From Metaphire vulgaris (lineage: Eukaryota > Annelida > Clitellata > Crassiclitellata > Megascolecidae), in NCBI GenBank assembly GCA_018105865.1, contig CM030861.1, forward strand, positions 8,336,584 to 8,400,583: a stretch of DNA of 64,000 nt, written 5' to 3'. Made by a program: the position numbers and the translations under genes. The notes under the pieces are model-generated. The model saw only the letters and a list, made by a program, of their open reading frames with translations, made no database searches and was not told the origin of the DNA. Below, in pieces: positions 42,790-53,650 of the stretch. Every line of letters begins with the position of its first letter. Position 1 is the stretch's first letter.

Positions 42790-44958
42790 GAGTGCTTCTG
42801 AGTGATTCTTCAGAAGAGATGCTATATAATACAAATCTTCTGTTACATTACATTTATAGTGCGGTTTGTTGTTGCAGTTAAGGCTGGAGGTATGAGAGTG
42901 GCACGTGCTCATCACTCAACCGGAGAGCCAAAGAATGAGATGACCAAAGAGGAAGAGGAAGAATATGGATCAAGGTTTGTGTTTGTAAGGATACAGTTTA
43001 GCATCCTCTGAATGCAAAATACAATTCTGCTAATTTTTGCTAATTTTAATTTTGCTTTTGATACTAATGTTTTGATAGCTTGTATTGAAATTCTGAAGAG
43101 CAAAAAAGGGTGTTTTCTTATTTACAAAAAAGGGTGTTTTCGTTGATTTAGAGTTGTTCAGTCATTATCATAAAATCAGAAGAAAAAGACAAGACGGTAT
43201 GGACATTTAAATGGTATGGACAATTGGACACGTAAATAGAATGGAAGACAATAGACTGCCATATTAAACACTCTACACATACAAAGAAGGCAAGAGAGGA
43301 AGAGAAGGACCAGGAAAAAGTGGATGGAAAACTTGGAAAGATACCAGATATCAGTAATTGATGGAAAGAGATTAAAAGCAGAAAAGATAAATGGAGAAGT
43401 TTCATTTCTAGCTATTGCCACTTATGGGCTGGCAGAAAGCAATGATGATGATGATAACAATGACGACAACGATGATGATGATGATTATGATGATGAATCA
43501 TTACACAGGGCAGCAAAAATGTTTTTGTCTGGTGTCTTAGAAGTTAGACCTGTCAATTGGTATGTTTATGGTGCTGATTCCAAATATGGCATAAGATTTT
43601 CTCTATGAGCTCTTATTTTTTAGATATGGCCCTATATTCTAGATTGGAAGTGTGCGATAATTACCTATATTATCACAGGGCAAAAAAAAAATTTGTGTTG
43701 CCCTAGAAGAAAGACCTGTTTATTGGTATATATAGGCATTGGGTTTCCTCTTATCAGCTCTAGTTTTTTTGATTGGCCATATATTTCCTATTTTTTTGGA
43801 ATGGTTCCATGTTTTTTAAAAAAATCTGATTGATCTTTTAATCCCAGTCACTTAATCCCCAGAACATTTTACATTGAGTTACAAATAGTTGCCCAGTTAA
43901 AGGGTTAAGAAGTGTACCATCACATTTATGGTAGTCATTAAGCTATATAAAAATGAATAAAACAGGCTAGAAGAATTTTTTTATAGTTTATTTGGTCATT
44001 TGTCATTTAAAGAAAATTGGATAATGAAAGTTTGGATCAACATTAATGTTTTCATTTAATTACTGTAATTGAACTCTGAACATTTAGTAATTTTATTTAT
44101 TAAAATTTCTCATTTTGTGGTTCTGTTGATTTTGTTTTCAGTCCTCCAAAATCCAACAAAGATGCTGTGGTAGTATCTGGAGCAGTGGCAAAGGTATCGG
44201 ATGCTTATATAGCATTTGCAATCAGCCACTCTAGATTTATTAACCCCTTAACCATGTTTATTAACATAAAATAAAGTTTGATCCCCAGTTAAGGGGTAAC
44301 AACAACTCTATGATAATAATGATTTTGGAAAGCGGTGGAATTGATGAACCTTGTGTGACACACATTTTAATTACTGCAGTTGTAATTTTACTTCTGAGCA
44401 TGCTTCAAAGCATTGATACATAGAAACAGTGATGGCTCCAGGATTTGGCAAGTGGGGGGCCGTTGGGGTGGCAACTTCTAATCATGGGGGCCAACCATTT
44501 GTTGTTAGGTATGTAGTATTAAGTATAGGGTCCCAACAGGGGGGACCACTGAGGGGCCAGGCACTCAATATGGGGCACGGGCCTCCCTGTGGAGCCGCCA
44601 CTGCATAGAAATGTGCTTGGAAGTAATGTAATGCAAGATTTATTTATATAGCGCCTCTCACTGTAGATTTCTACTCAGAGGTGCTTTAGAGTTGCTTGAT
44701 AAGAAACTGAGACTTAGCTGGTGTCTCTAAAGCAGGGAAAACTTCTGAGTGGAAATGTAGGAGACACTTTGCTGCTGCTATGTAGGTAATTAAGGAGGTA
44801 CTTATGTTGTATCGTATGCTAGTCCGAGTTTGTTTTGTGATGTTTAGGAGGAAAAGGCCTATCCTCCTCAGGCCATAAAGCACTATCATGAGCCTCATTT
44901 GCCTTCAAAAGAAATGAGGCCAATCCAGCCCAAGCATGCCATCAACCAGCCAAAGTAA
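40783..44958 (+). CDS. DAP1: Death-associated protein 1 (DAP1) homologue, complete
   Basis: Four exons: 40783-40831 (MSSPETSELKGGHPPA), 42878-42974 (VKAGGMRVARAHHSTGE), 44142-44193 (SPPKSNKDAVVVSGAVAK) and 44848-44958 (EEKAYPPQAIKHYHEP to ...QPK and stop). Phases 1, 2 and 0 join without a break and give 102 residues, the length of human DAP1. Conserved landmarks are GGHPPAVKAGGMR, the acidic stretch, SPPK and the basic C-terminus. In vertebrates DAP1 is a small proline-rich protein that restrains autophagy downstream of mTOR and was first linked to interferon-gamma-induced death; that role is inferred here. The exon 1 donor is gttggt. Introns carry a LINE end, TA repeats and MITEs (for example 44427-44603), but the coding sequence is intact. 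Confidence 0.95.
41034..41327. mobile_element. hAT MITE family 8 in DAP1 intron 1
   Basis: CAGTGGCGTCATTTC...AAATGACGCCTCTG with perfect target duplication CGCACAAG. TTTTGGCARATTTT repeats inside. Confidence 0.9.
42010..42120. repeat. (TA)n tracts, DAP1 intron 1
   Basis: Perfect and interrupted TA repeats; another block lies at 42729-42785. Confidence 0.95.
42120..42560 (+). mobile_element. LINE 3' fragment in DAP1 intron 1
   Basis: AIYGSETWMLTKTTERILET and AEMWFLRRMQTNNFMNRKIT, then NEEVLKAFG: C-terminal region of a reverse transcriptase. Confidence 0.8.
42729..42785. repeat. (TA)n microsatellite, DAP1 intron 1
   Basis: About 28 TA units 93 bp before DAP1 exon 2. Confidence 0.95.
43150..43440 (+). 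mobile_element. LINE 3' fragment in DAP1 intron 2
   Basis: Reads VWTFKWYGQL, MEDNRLPY and KEGKRGRGRPGK in shifting frames, then WMENLERYQI, followed by a GAT-rich tract. Confidence 0.7.
43849..44300. repeat. Palindromic elements, copies 4 and 5
   Basis: 43849-43909 (CATTTTACATTGAGTTAC, GGGTTAAG) and 44239-44300 (TTAACCCCTTAACCATG, CCCAGTTAAGGGGT) lie either side of DAP1 exon 3. Confidence 0.65.
44427..44603. mobile_element. hAT MITE family 1 in DAP1 intron 3
   Basis: Perfect target duplication CATAGAAA. Confidence 0.92.
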
Positions 44959-46937
44959 CTTGTGGCCAGTAAGACTGCTTATGGGATCAGTCTACGTACA
45001 TTGGCCATAAGTGGCTCTGAAGATTTAACATACTGTGAATGGCTTTTCTTTTTAGAAACCTTTCTAAAGTGTTGATCCTCTTTGTTTAGTGAATCATTAT
45101 TTTAAGAGACGTATTTTCTTAAGTAATGTCTAATCATTAGTTTTGAAATCTGCAATTAAGTATATAATAAACATTGCTTATGATTATGTTTATCAATTAA
45201 AATAATGCATTGGAGTGCATCTTATGCAGTAGCTAGATTTGTCATTTTTGAGCCTGCCGGTTGTGAGACTGTTGAGATTGTAGTAATGTAAACATTTGGT
45301 TTTTGGCACAGTAAGACCCCATTAACACAGACTCTGTGACATGGACCTGTGATTAAGGCCGTTTTGTTTGAAATGAATGATCCATCATCTAATGCTGTTC
45401 AAGAAGGTAGGACAGTCAGTGTGTTGGATTTCCAAATGTTAATGTCTTTCATTCTGCACATGACCTCTTTGATTTCCAGTCAACAATGTCCTACCCATCT
45501 TCATCGCAACCCACTTTTCAGAACCCATCCTTTTCCATCTGTGCATCATTGAATTAGATCTCTTTCCAAACAATTATATTTACACCTGACGTGCAGCTAA
45601 AAACTCAATTTTCTCATCTTTATTTTATCCAGAAGTTGTCTATTTTGATTAACCATCTTCATCATGACCCCTGCTTTTACAGGAGCTATTAATGGGGTTT
45701 TACTGTAGTTCACTGTGCGTGCATTTTGTATCGTAAGTGATATGCAGCGGTAACATTTGGATGTAAGTTTAGTGACATTTTTCAACATGTTCAAAGATGC
45801 TGTTGTCATTGGTGATGGTTAATTTTAGACATAGAAATCGGTAAAGGGTTAACATTGTTTTGCCTTTTCTTTTTTATTCATAATTATTCTGTTCATTTAC
45901 TCCTTTATTTCCAACTTCCTAGTGCTTTCCATGTAACACATTATTTGATGCACTTATTTGAATTATAAACTTTGGGTTTTGGCTGCAGGGTTTTGTAGTC
46001 TTGTGTGTTATTTTGACATTGGTCCAAATTTATAAGCATTTCATGGAATAAAAAAAATTGTGTGATGGATAATGTAGCACCGTATGTTAAACCTGAAATG
46101 ATTACTTACTCGTTTTTGTGATCTGGAAAATGTTCTTTGTTTTACATTCAACATAAATCTCTGGAATGCAATGTACATTCAAATTGTCTTAAAACGTTGA
46201 CTGCGGCACATTTTCTTTGTCAGACATGGCCGCTATACGACCTTGGCTTCCAATGCATTGAACAGAGGACGTCATATGACGCCCCCAGCGCCCTGCAGTA
46301 CCAAAATAAGGACGTCAATTGACGTCCCCAGCGCTCAACATGTCAATGTCATAAGTTTCTTCTATGCTGGTGTCAAATTTGTCAACCGAAATGGTTTACG
46401 GATATTTGTTAGCCTACATTGAATAGGGCAGCGATATTTTGCCAAAAGTTTATTGACTATTTTTTATCCAAAGTTGCTGTTCTAAACAAATCAAATGGGA
46501 ATGAAACTTTCTTCTTGCTTTATGAGCACGATGTTTAAAGTGACAACTTATTTTGGTACAGTGGGCTAATACTAATTGATTTCTCAATTGTTCTAGTACA
46601 TATGTTTCCAACAGATTCGGATTTATTCAACACCAGGCTCACAACCAGTTTTGACCTTTGCAATAAATTTATCGTGAAGTCGTGAAATGATTTTGTTTTA
46701 TGTGGAAATGCCTTCCTAAGTTCCAATATATATGTTTATCATCTGCAAGAATGTAATACGGTAACTGTATGCATTTATGATCTAATGCAGTAAAAAACTT
46801 GATTACTTGTAAGTGTTCACGCTTAATTGTACCTGATGCCATGTAATCAGCTTAAAGGGGACAAGTGCCTATGAAGGAATTAACAATTCAATTCATCTCA
46901 AAACAAAAGTTTGATGTCAACAAAAGTTGTTTAGCTA
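44959..46937. other. Non-coding stretch after DAP1
   Basis: AT-rich, no transposon ends and no plausible exon; the longest stretch in the window free of recognisable mobile DNA. Probably the DAP1 3' UTR followed by intergenic DNA. GACGTCATATGACGCCCCCAGCGCCCTGC near 46268 resembles GACGTCAATTGACGTCCCCAGCGC at 46310, a short near-repeat. Confidence 0.4.
46047..46052 (+). promoter_or_regulatory. Candidate polyadenylation signal downstream of DAP1
   Basis: AATAAA followed by an A run about 1.1 kb after the DAP1 stop. The stretch 44959-46046 shows no coding signal and would be a long 3' UTR. Confidence 0.35.
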
Positions 46938-47150
46938 TATTGGCATAGCCATGGTGGCCCTTTGGTCGAACTGGGACCGGTTGTGCAGAATCTTTGAGTA
47001 GTTGTGGGGGGTGGTGGCTAGATAGTATATGAGATCAAAGAATACAAGAAATTTTAAAGTGCAACAGGATGGGATGACGATTTTTTACCTTTTGTCCAAA
47101 AATGCCAATGGTGCACCCCCAATAATCCGGGAAAACTAGGAACGCCACTA
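46938..47150. mobile_element. hAT MITE family 6, diverged
   Basis: TATTGGCATAGCCATGG...AGGAACGCCACTA with perfect target duplication TTTAGCTA. Confidence 0.8.
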
Positions 47151-47162
47151 TTTAGCTATATG

Positions 47163-47325
47163 CAGGGGCATAGCGACGGGGAATATCAGTATATATACAC
47201 CCCAAAAATCAGTCTACCTTCAAGTTTGTGTGATTTACATTGGTTATATGTGGCTTATAGTTTAAGATCTATACCCACCCAAAATATTTATACCCTCCCA
47301 AATCAATTTCCTGGCTACGCCTCTG
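47163..47325. mobile_element. hAT MITE family 6, CAGGGGCATAGCGA variant
   Basis: Perfect target duplication GCTATATG; lies 12 bp from the previous element. Confidence 0.88.
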
Positions 47326-47786
47326 GCTATATGTATCGCAGATAAGTGTACGCACAACACTGCTGTAAGTCAACGAGTTGCCCGCGGTCGTTTCTAGGAT
47401 TTCTATGGAAAGTAACCCCCGAAGGCTTTCCTGCTATCACATGTAGGCTAGTAACGCTACCAAAGAAGTAATTCGTTCATGTGGTCTAAATCACCAATTC
47501 CGAGGGATCTGGTATAAAAAAATTCAACATCTGTCGCTAAGTAATTGTTTTTAAATGCGGCGACATACCAGTACCTAAGGCTACTTGGAATTGATTTGTA
47601 GTCTTTGTTCAAAAAAGTTTAATAGAGCTTGCACTGTTTGCGTCATAATGATATTGAAAATCGATTTTCGTATGCCCAGGAAAATAGGTCTATAATTCTA
47701 CATAGAGCGTTAGATGTTCTTATGTCCTTTGTAACGGCTAGCTTCTAATATTCATCGAACTGTCTCGTTACGACTTACAGCGCAAT

Positions 47787-50700
47787 ATGATCGTCCATTT
47801 ACAAGTCTGTTTAACAGTAGCGTTTGCGTCTTATTATCTGCTCGAAACCCAGCGCATAACACACATTCACAACAGCAGCAGCAGCAGCTACGCCTCTACT
47901 CCCGCCGACCCATTCCAGCTGCAGCTGCAGCTTCCCCCCGTCCACCGGAGACGTTTGCGCTCTGTCGTGCGGGCGAGGCGTGACTTTGCCGTGCGAAAGC
48001 CGGGGGTCGGAAAACTCCTTGGCCTGAACAAACCGGTGCGCACTGAATGTGGCACACAAGATTGTAACAACAAAGGCACTTGCTGGAAGGACGTAACGGC
48101 CGCCAACGGCTTCGTCTGCAACTGCACTCCTGGATACTACGGCAGAGTATGCGACATCAGTAAGTACAGTGTTTATTCTAGGCCTGGTTTTTGGGGATCC
48201 CCCCTACACGCAAGCAATGAATAAGTGCCACCTCTTAGGCTAAATATTGCAAAATTTGCCTAGGTAGATCCATACCTATGTATACTATTCATATATAGCA
48301 TAATTATAGCGCAAATTTATGCATTTTAAAGTCGGCCTAAGTTCAGGGCACTATTATAAGAATCGTTCCCGCAAAATCGTCAAAAATTATTAACGAAAAA
48401 ATATTTTAGTCCAAAAACGCCGACCCCAAAAAATGGGTATGCGGACTTTTCATCTCCGGACTATTCATCTCCGGACTGTTCAACGCCGTCTATTCATATC
48501 AAGGGCTATTCATCTGAATCAGGACCATTCATCAGGAGGACTATTCATATCAGGACTATTCATCTGAATCATCTCAGGACCATTCATCAGGAGGACTATT
48601 CATATCAGGACTATTCATCTCAGGACTAGTCATCTCGGGTGACGACGATGATGACGACGATGATGATGGTGGTGGTGACGATGATGATGATTGTGATGAT
48701 GATGACGGTGACGACTACGACGACGACGATGATGATGATGATGGTGGTGGTGGTGGCGATGATGATGATTATGGTGATTATGATGATGATGATGACGGTG
48801 ACGACTACGACGACGACGATGATGATGGTGGTGGTGGTGATGATGACGATGATAACAATGATAATGATTTCTGGTTTCGTTTATAAAGCGTTGCCGGATT
48901 GCGAGAGTAATCCGTGTCGTAACGGAGCGACGTGCGTCGTCGTGGCCGACGGTTTCAAGTGCGAATGCAGAGGCGACTTCGGCGGCAAGAAATGTGAACG
49001 TGAGTTGACTCGAGGTCTCTTCGCTGGCGCGTAGCCGGGTTGTCGGAACGGGAGAGGGACAGGAGCATTGGCGGCTCCAGGATTTGGCAAGTGGGGCGGG
49101 GCCGGGGGAGCTTTGGGGTGGCAAGTTCTAAGCATTGGGACCAACCACAAGTGATAGGCAGTGTTTAATCTAGACTCCTGGACTCCGGGGGGAACTGAAA
49201 AAACCGGGGGGAAAACTGACAAAGCGGGGGGAATTCTGCTAGGGGCCGCTGTTAGTCCATGTAGTATTCCAAAATTTCCGGGGGAATTTGAAATTTCCGG
49301 GAGAAAGGGCAATTTCCTCCCGGAAACGGCCTAGATTAAACACTGGTGATAGGTATGTAGTATAAGTATAGGGTCCAAACAGAGGGGCCACGGGGAGCAG
49401 ACATTCAATAGGGGGCACGGGCCCCCGTCACCCATGTGGAGCCGCCACTGCGTAGGAGGCACAAATGATTCTACAGACCGACCGATATTTCCAGATCCGA
49501 CTGGGGCAGGGATGGGCAAAATACGGCCCGCGGGCCGGATGCGGCCCTCGACAGAGATTTATCCGGCCCGCCGAACATATTCAAATGCCTATATATGAAA
49601 AACCTTATAATTTCTATAATATAGTATTGTAGTACTTTATAGTTTATGAACTTTATACAGTGCGGCCCGCCAGTTATGTTCGAAGCATATATGCGGCCCT
49701 CGAGCCCAAAAATTGCCCACCCCTGGACTAGGGGTTTGGGAACGTAGTGATCTTCCCAAAGAGGCGCCCAGCCAAAACGATTAAGGCCTTTAAGGGTTGT
49801 ACTCGTACAAGAGTCATTTTTAAAAATTTGGACCATTAGTTCTTTTTCACATTATATGAACGACATATCTGCAATCCATGCACGCACATAACTGATAAAA
49901 TATTCATTTTCACCAGCTTTGCACACATCTCACGACCAGTCCATCCCCGAACAGGACCCCCGACCTTATAGTGTCTCCTCGTGGTTGGGCCAATGATCAT
50001 TAGTTCTCCAATGTAAATCACATAAAAAAGCTTCAAGGTAGGCTGATTTTGGGGGTATATATACCGATATACCCCCCGTCGTTACGCCCCTGTCTGTCTG
50101 TCAGTCAGTCAGTCAGTCTGTCTGTCTGTCTGTCTGTCTGCCCAGTGTTTTATCCAGACTCCAGGCCTTTGGGGGGAATTGAGACTTTCGGGGGAGGAAT
50201 CGACTTGGTTGGAGGGGAAAAGACACAGTTCAATGCAAAATTGCTGGGATTTTTTTTTTTTTTTTTTGGGGGATTTCGAGGTTTTGGGGGAAAAATCTCC
50301 CCCTAACCGGCCTGGATAAAACACTGTGTCTGCCTGTCTGCCTGCCTGTCTGTCTGCTTCTAATGTACTGATGGCTTTTGGTGTGCTGTATATAAAGAGA
50401 AGTTCGGTCCGGTAACGATTCCTCCGCGTGAGAAGCGAGCGGAAGAAGTGGGAGTGTACATTCTCGGTTTCTGCCTTCTCTGCTTCCTTCTCGCCGGAAT
50501 TTCGTTCTTCTATTACCACACGCGGTGAGACTCTCCGTCGAAAGAAAATTACATTACGATCGTAATTCTCGTAGCAGTTACCCAACGTAGTAAATTACAA
50601 TTTCTTACATCATGACTTTTCCGACCCAACCCACCACAAACATGGCGATGACTGACCCAAACCATCCCAACCTATACCCATGTCTGCGTGATTTATGTAG

Positions 50701-53029
50701 CGCGCAATATTATAAAATTCCTGTGTTTTCTTCAGTGTGGTTTCAGTTATTGATTATATTTCAGTTATAGTTACAGTTAAAGTTATTGTCATTTTTCAGT
50801 TACAGTTTCAGTTGCAGTCAGTGTTAATTCTAGGCCCTTTTGAAGAGGATTCCCCTCCAAAGTTTGAACATTTCCCCCAAAAATTCTATATGTTGCATTG
50901 GGGGATGAAAATCCCCCAAGTGTGACGAGATGGGTTTTTTTATTTAGGAGAGGGGGAAAACATAAGGATATAAGGATATGACCATATTCAGAAGAGCACG
51001 AGAGCATGTGGAGTAGATGTGGTGACCTTTTTTTGCTCGTCAAGGTTTTTGGGTTTTTGGGCAGACAAACCTTCTCCCTCCCAAACATTTCAAACTCCCT
51101 CCTCCCCAGTGTCAAAGTGGCTAGAATAAACACTGGTTGCAGTTAATTAATTATTCAGTTATTTTCAGTTAATCGCCATTGAACACGTTAACGAAATTTT
51201 GATGCTTTTTCTGAATAAGCAATAACTCTATTCTCGAATTTATTGAAACATCTACTTATAATTATGTCCATGTTTTCACATGCATGCAGACGTGGCCATG
51301 GGTCCATTTTTTTAGAACCCAACCCAACCGACCCATCAAATCTCCAGCCCAATCCAACCAAACCCACCATAACTGCATATTTTTCTGATCCGATCCAACC
51401 CAACCCATAGATGTAAGAACGTGATTGAAATACGTGAGTAATGCCATAGATGAGTTCTAGAATATCGCGATTCAAGGATCTGTCCTTCACAAGTTTTATC
51501 ACAGGAAACCAGAGCATATCTTAATCATTGTTAATAAATTATCTCCGGGCTTTCGAGTCTTGACCGAATACATGACACGTTTATCTGATCTTAGTTGTTA
51601 TGGAAGGTATGTGTCAGACTGCCAGTACTGGTACAAGCACCCCTCCATCCCCGGTGCTAGGAAGCGGAAGCTAAGCTTATGCAATTTATGGTGTGTGCCG
51701 GGAATGACTTTCTCCCCTCTGGACATAATCCTCTCGGACATTATCCCCCACGGTACACCCGATGAAATGACACCCCCGGACATAATTTCCCCTTTGTTTA
51801 TACTCAATGGGTTTTGATAAAATCTATTGGCGCTGTGATGAAATAGAATTAATGTCGCGATCCCTATTGCAATGTTCTCTATTGAAATCTTCTCTAAATC
51901 AAAATTGAAATCGTTACTACTCACCGGTCTTTGAAGGTTTCACCTATCCGTTCTAGTCAACACTTTTCGTGATTTTCCTATAAATCCGACGCTAAAAAAT
52001 TGACTTTGGACACCTAATTCGTTTTTAGCGTTCTAGACAAATATACCAACCTTTCCCAAACCATCATGACTGCCTAAATTTCTGACCCAACCCAACCGAT
52101 GGGTTAACCCAACCCATGGCAATCTCTGCATGCATGTCCATCAAAACATGACAAATAATTTCGGAAGATCGAGAGTTTCAATCTGTTTATTCGAAGACAT
52201 CTTTTATGTGGTGTTTGACTTTTTAAGTTTGTCATTTTACCGTTAGTTTAACTATTTCAGTTATTTATCTTTCAGTTACAGTTACAGTTATTGGTATGTT
52301 TCAGTTATAGTTACAGTTACAGTTAGCTGATTTGTTATTTTTCAGTGAACTGATATTTCAGTTACAGTTACAGTTAACTTAAACCACACAGGTTTCTTCT
52401 GCAAATGCAGGGCTCGCCTTCAGCGCTTCAACGCTCTGAAGAAGGACCATGCGAAATTTCGGACGGATCCTTTCTCCGTCTGTTATTTCATGTTCGCGGA
52501 TCTGGCCCGGACCTGCGTGAGGGTCGTCTTCTGTTTCAAAACCGGCAAGAAGAGCGACGAGAAATTGCAGACTCTTCGCGACTTCGAGCAACTGCACGAC
52601 GACATGTACAGGGACGACGACGCGTCGGGCGTCGACGCCTGGGACCCGCTGCAGAAGATGAAGACGATCGCGAAGCAGGAGGCGACGGTGATGCGGAAGA
52701 CGATGAAGGGCATGGACGCGCGCCAGACGACCGCCGGAAAAGACCTCATGAACGTCCTGGGCGACGTGAGGGAGCTGGCGGCCGGCAGGAAACGGGCGGA
52801 TCAGAAGGAGCGACTGAGGGAGGCGAAGGAGAAGCTGGCCAGCTTCAAGGGCGACGGGACGACGGAATTCGACGAAGACGATCCGGAGGACAGAGTGCTG
52901 CTGAAGCGGGCGATGAACTGGGGGTTCAAGACCCTTGACGGCACCGCAGCGTCGGACGGCAGGGCGGCCGCTGGAGCTTCCGAAAAGAAGACAGTCACCA
53001 TAGCAGAACCACCGACAACTGGTTTCTAG
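47787..53029 (+). CDS. Single-pass membrane protein with two EGF-like domains
   Basis: Four exons: 47787-48159, 48889-48999, 50398-50524 and 52411-53029. Phases 1, 1 and 2 fit, and the total of 1230 nt gives 409 residues plus stop. Residues 1-20 form a signal peptide (MIVHLQVCLTVAFASYYLLE). A basic stretch at about 53-65 (HRRRLRS...RARR) could be a furin-type site. EGF 1 is at about 88-122 and EGF 2 at 129-160, each with six cysteines in EGF spacing and ending in G-x-x-C. A transmembrane helix at about 179-201 (starts VGVYILGF, ends FFYY) is followed by a cytoplasmic tail of about 205 residues, rich in Lys, Arg, Asp and Glu, with likely helical or coiled-coil parts. Neither EGF shows a clear calcium-binding signature. 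The last exon is much more GC-rich than its surroundings. I do not recognise the family; adhesion or signalling is only a guess. Confidence 0.85.
48167..48215. mobile_element. hAT MITE family 2, one end only, beside an EGF gene splice donor
   Basis: CAGTGTTTATTCTAGGCC begins 7 bases after the gtaagt donor starts (48160). The other end is missing. Confidence 0.65.
48431..48640. repeat. GGACTATTCATCTCA minisatellite, locus 2
   Basis: About thirteen units (GGACTATTCATCTCC, GGACTATTCATATCA) adjoining a GAT-rich microsatellite at 48640-48865; same unit as 24775. In intron 1 of the EGF gene. Confidence 0.8.
48640..48865. repeat. GAT/GAC/GGT triplet tract
   Basis: Degenerate triplets with a roughly 107-bp higher-order repeat (GATGATGACGGTGACGACTA occurs twice), ending 24 bp before EGF exon 2. 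Confidence 0.9.
49066..49450. mobile_element. hAT MITE family 1 carrying a nested family 3 element
   Basis: CATTGGCGGCTCCAGG at the left and GGAGCCGCCACTG at the right. The flanks match poorly (GACAGGAG, CGTAGGAG). A second MITE is inserted at 49159-49345. In an EGF gene intron. Confidence 0.8.
49159..49345. mobile_element. hAT MITE family 3 nested in family 1
   Basis: Perfect target duplication GTGATAGG; sits inside 49066-49450, so it is the younger insertion. Confidence 0.92.
49507..49725. mobile_element. hAT MITE with CGGCCCGCGGGCC core
   Basis: CAGGGATGGGCAAA...AATTGCCCACCCCTG; flanks GACTGGGG/GACTAGGG. GGCCCGCGGGCCGG just inside the left end recalls vertebrate hAT-Charlie ends. Confidence 0.85.
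50143..50326. mobile_element. hAT MITE family 4 (CAGTGTTTTATCCAG)
   Basis: Ends CAGTGTTTTATCCAG/CTGGATAAAACACTG, inserted in a TCTG microsatellite with TGTCTGCC on both sides. Confidence 0.88.
50819..51135. mobile_element. hAT MITE family 2, long copy
   Basis: Perfect target duplication GTTGCAGT within a TTACAG-rich tract. Contains one TTTTTTTGCTCGTCA motif. In intron 3 of the EGF gene. Confidence 0.9.
51278..52137. mobile_element. Element with ACATGCATGCAGA ends and CCCAACC arrays
   Basis: ACATGCATGCAGA...GGCCATGGGT at the left matches inverted ACCCATGGC...TCTGCATGCATGT at the right. CCCAACCCAACC tracts lie just inside both ends. In intron 3 of the EGF gene. Confidence 0.5.
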
Positions 53030-53039
53030 AGATGTACCA

Positions 53040-53460
53040 AGTACAAAATACTTCTTCAAGTACAAGTACACGTACCAGGGGCGTAGCGATGGGGGTATAT
53101 CGGTATATATTCCCCCAAAATCAGTCTACCTTAAAGTTTTTTACGTGATTTACATGTGGTTATATGTGGTTTATATGGTTTGTGTGGTTTATAGTTAAGA
53201 TTTATACCCACCCAAAATATTTATAGGCTACCTTCCCAATTCGAATTCCTGGCTACGTCCCTGACAAGTACCTGCATGGCCTGCAACTTCCAAGTACAAG
53301 TGCATGCATTCCAAAAACCTCGAGTACAAGTAGGCCTACAGGTACTGGTCTTCAAGTACAAGTACAAGTACCGAAGCCTCAAGTAGGCCTACAAGTACAA
53401 GTACCGATTCTCATAGTACAAAGCACAAGTACAAACAGCAAGTACACTTTATTAACGTGT
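53040..53460 (+). repeat. Degenerate ACAAGT hexamer array
   Basis: Many imperfect copies of ACAAGT/CAAGTAC run through the 3' UTR of the EGF gene, interrupted by a hAT MITE at 53076-53263. Confidence 0.75.
53076..53263. mobile_element. hAT MITE family 6, CAGGGGCGTAGCGA variant, in the EGF gene 3' UTR
   Basis: Flanks ACACGTAC/ACAAGTAC. Interior close to 47163-47325 (AAAATCAGTCTACCTT). Confidence 0.88.
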
Positions 53461-53485
53461 AGTTGTCTGTTCGTCACAGTTATTC

Positions 53486-53491
53486 AATAAA
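53486..53491 (+). promoter_or_regulatory. Candidate polyadenylation signal of the EGF gene
   Basis: AATAAA 457 bp after the stop, beyond an ACAAGT-rich 3' UTR that also holds a MITE. Confidence 0.45.
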
Positions 53492-53650
53492 ATCGACACA
53501 GTTAGAAACAATGTTTACTGTTCAGTCATGACATCAATCCATTAGTTCATTACAGTGATGAACAATCTAAATACCATCACAGTTGCACTTAAGAAAACTC
53601 AAAGATGAGAACCTTGCATCGGCCGTCTTATCCCATTTGTCTGTTATATC

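Larger units (their letters stand above)
50740..52380. repeat. TTACAG hexamer clusters in EGF gene intron 3
   Basis: Imperfect TTACAG/TTATAG runs at 50740-50818 and 52255-52380 bracket a MITE and the CCCAACC element. The second run ends 31 bp before the exon 4 acceptor. Confidence 0.65.

Noticed and set aside
48630..49124. His-rich 164-codon minus-strand frame
   Set aside because: Antisense of the GAT/GGT triplet tract and of the real EGF exon at 48889.
52379..53071. 230-codon minus-strand frame and a 177-codon plus frame over the EGF tail
   Set aside because: Shadows of the GC-rich last exon of the EGF gene, which alone fits the splice phases.
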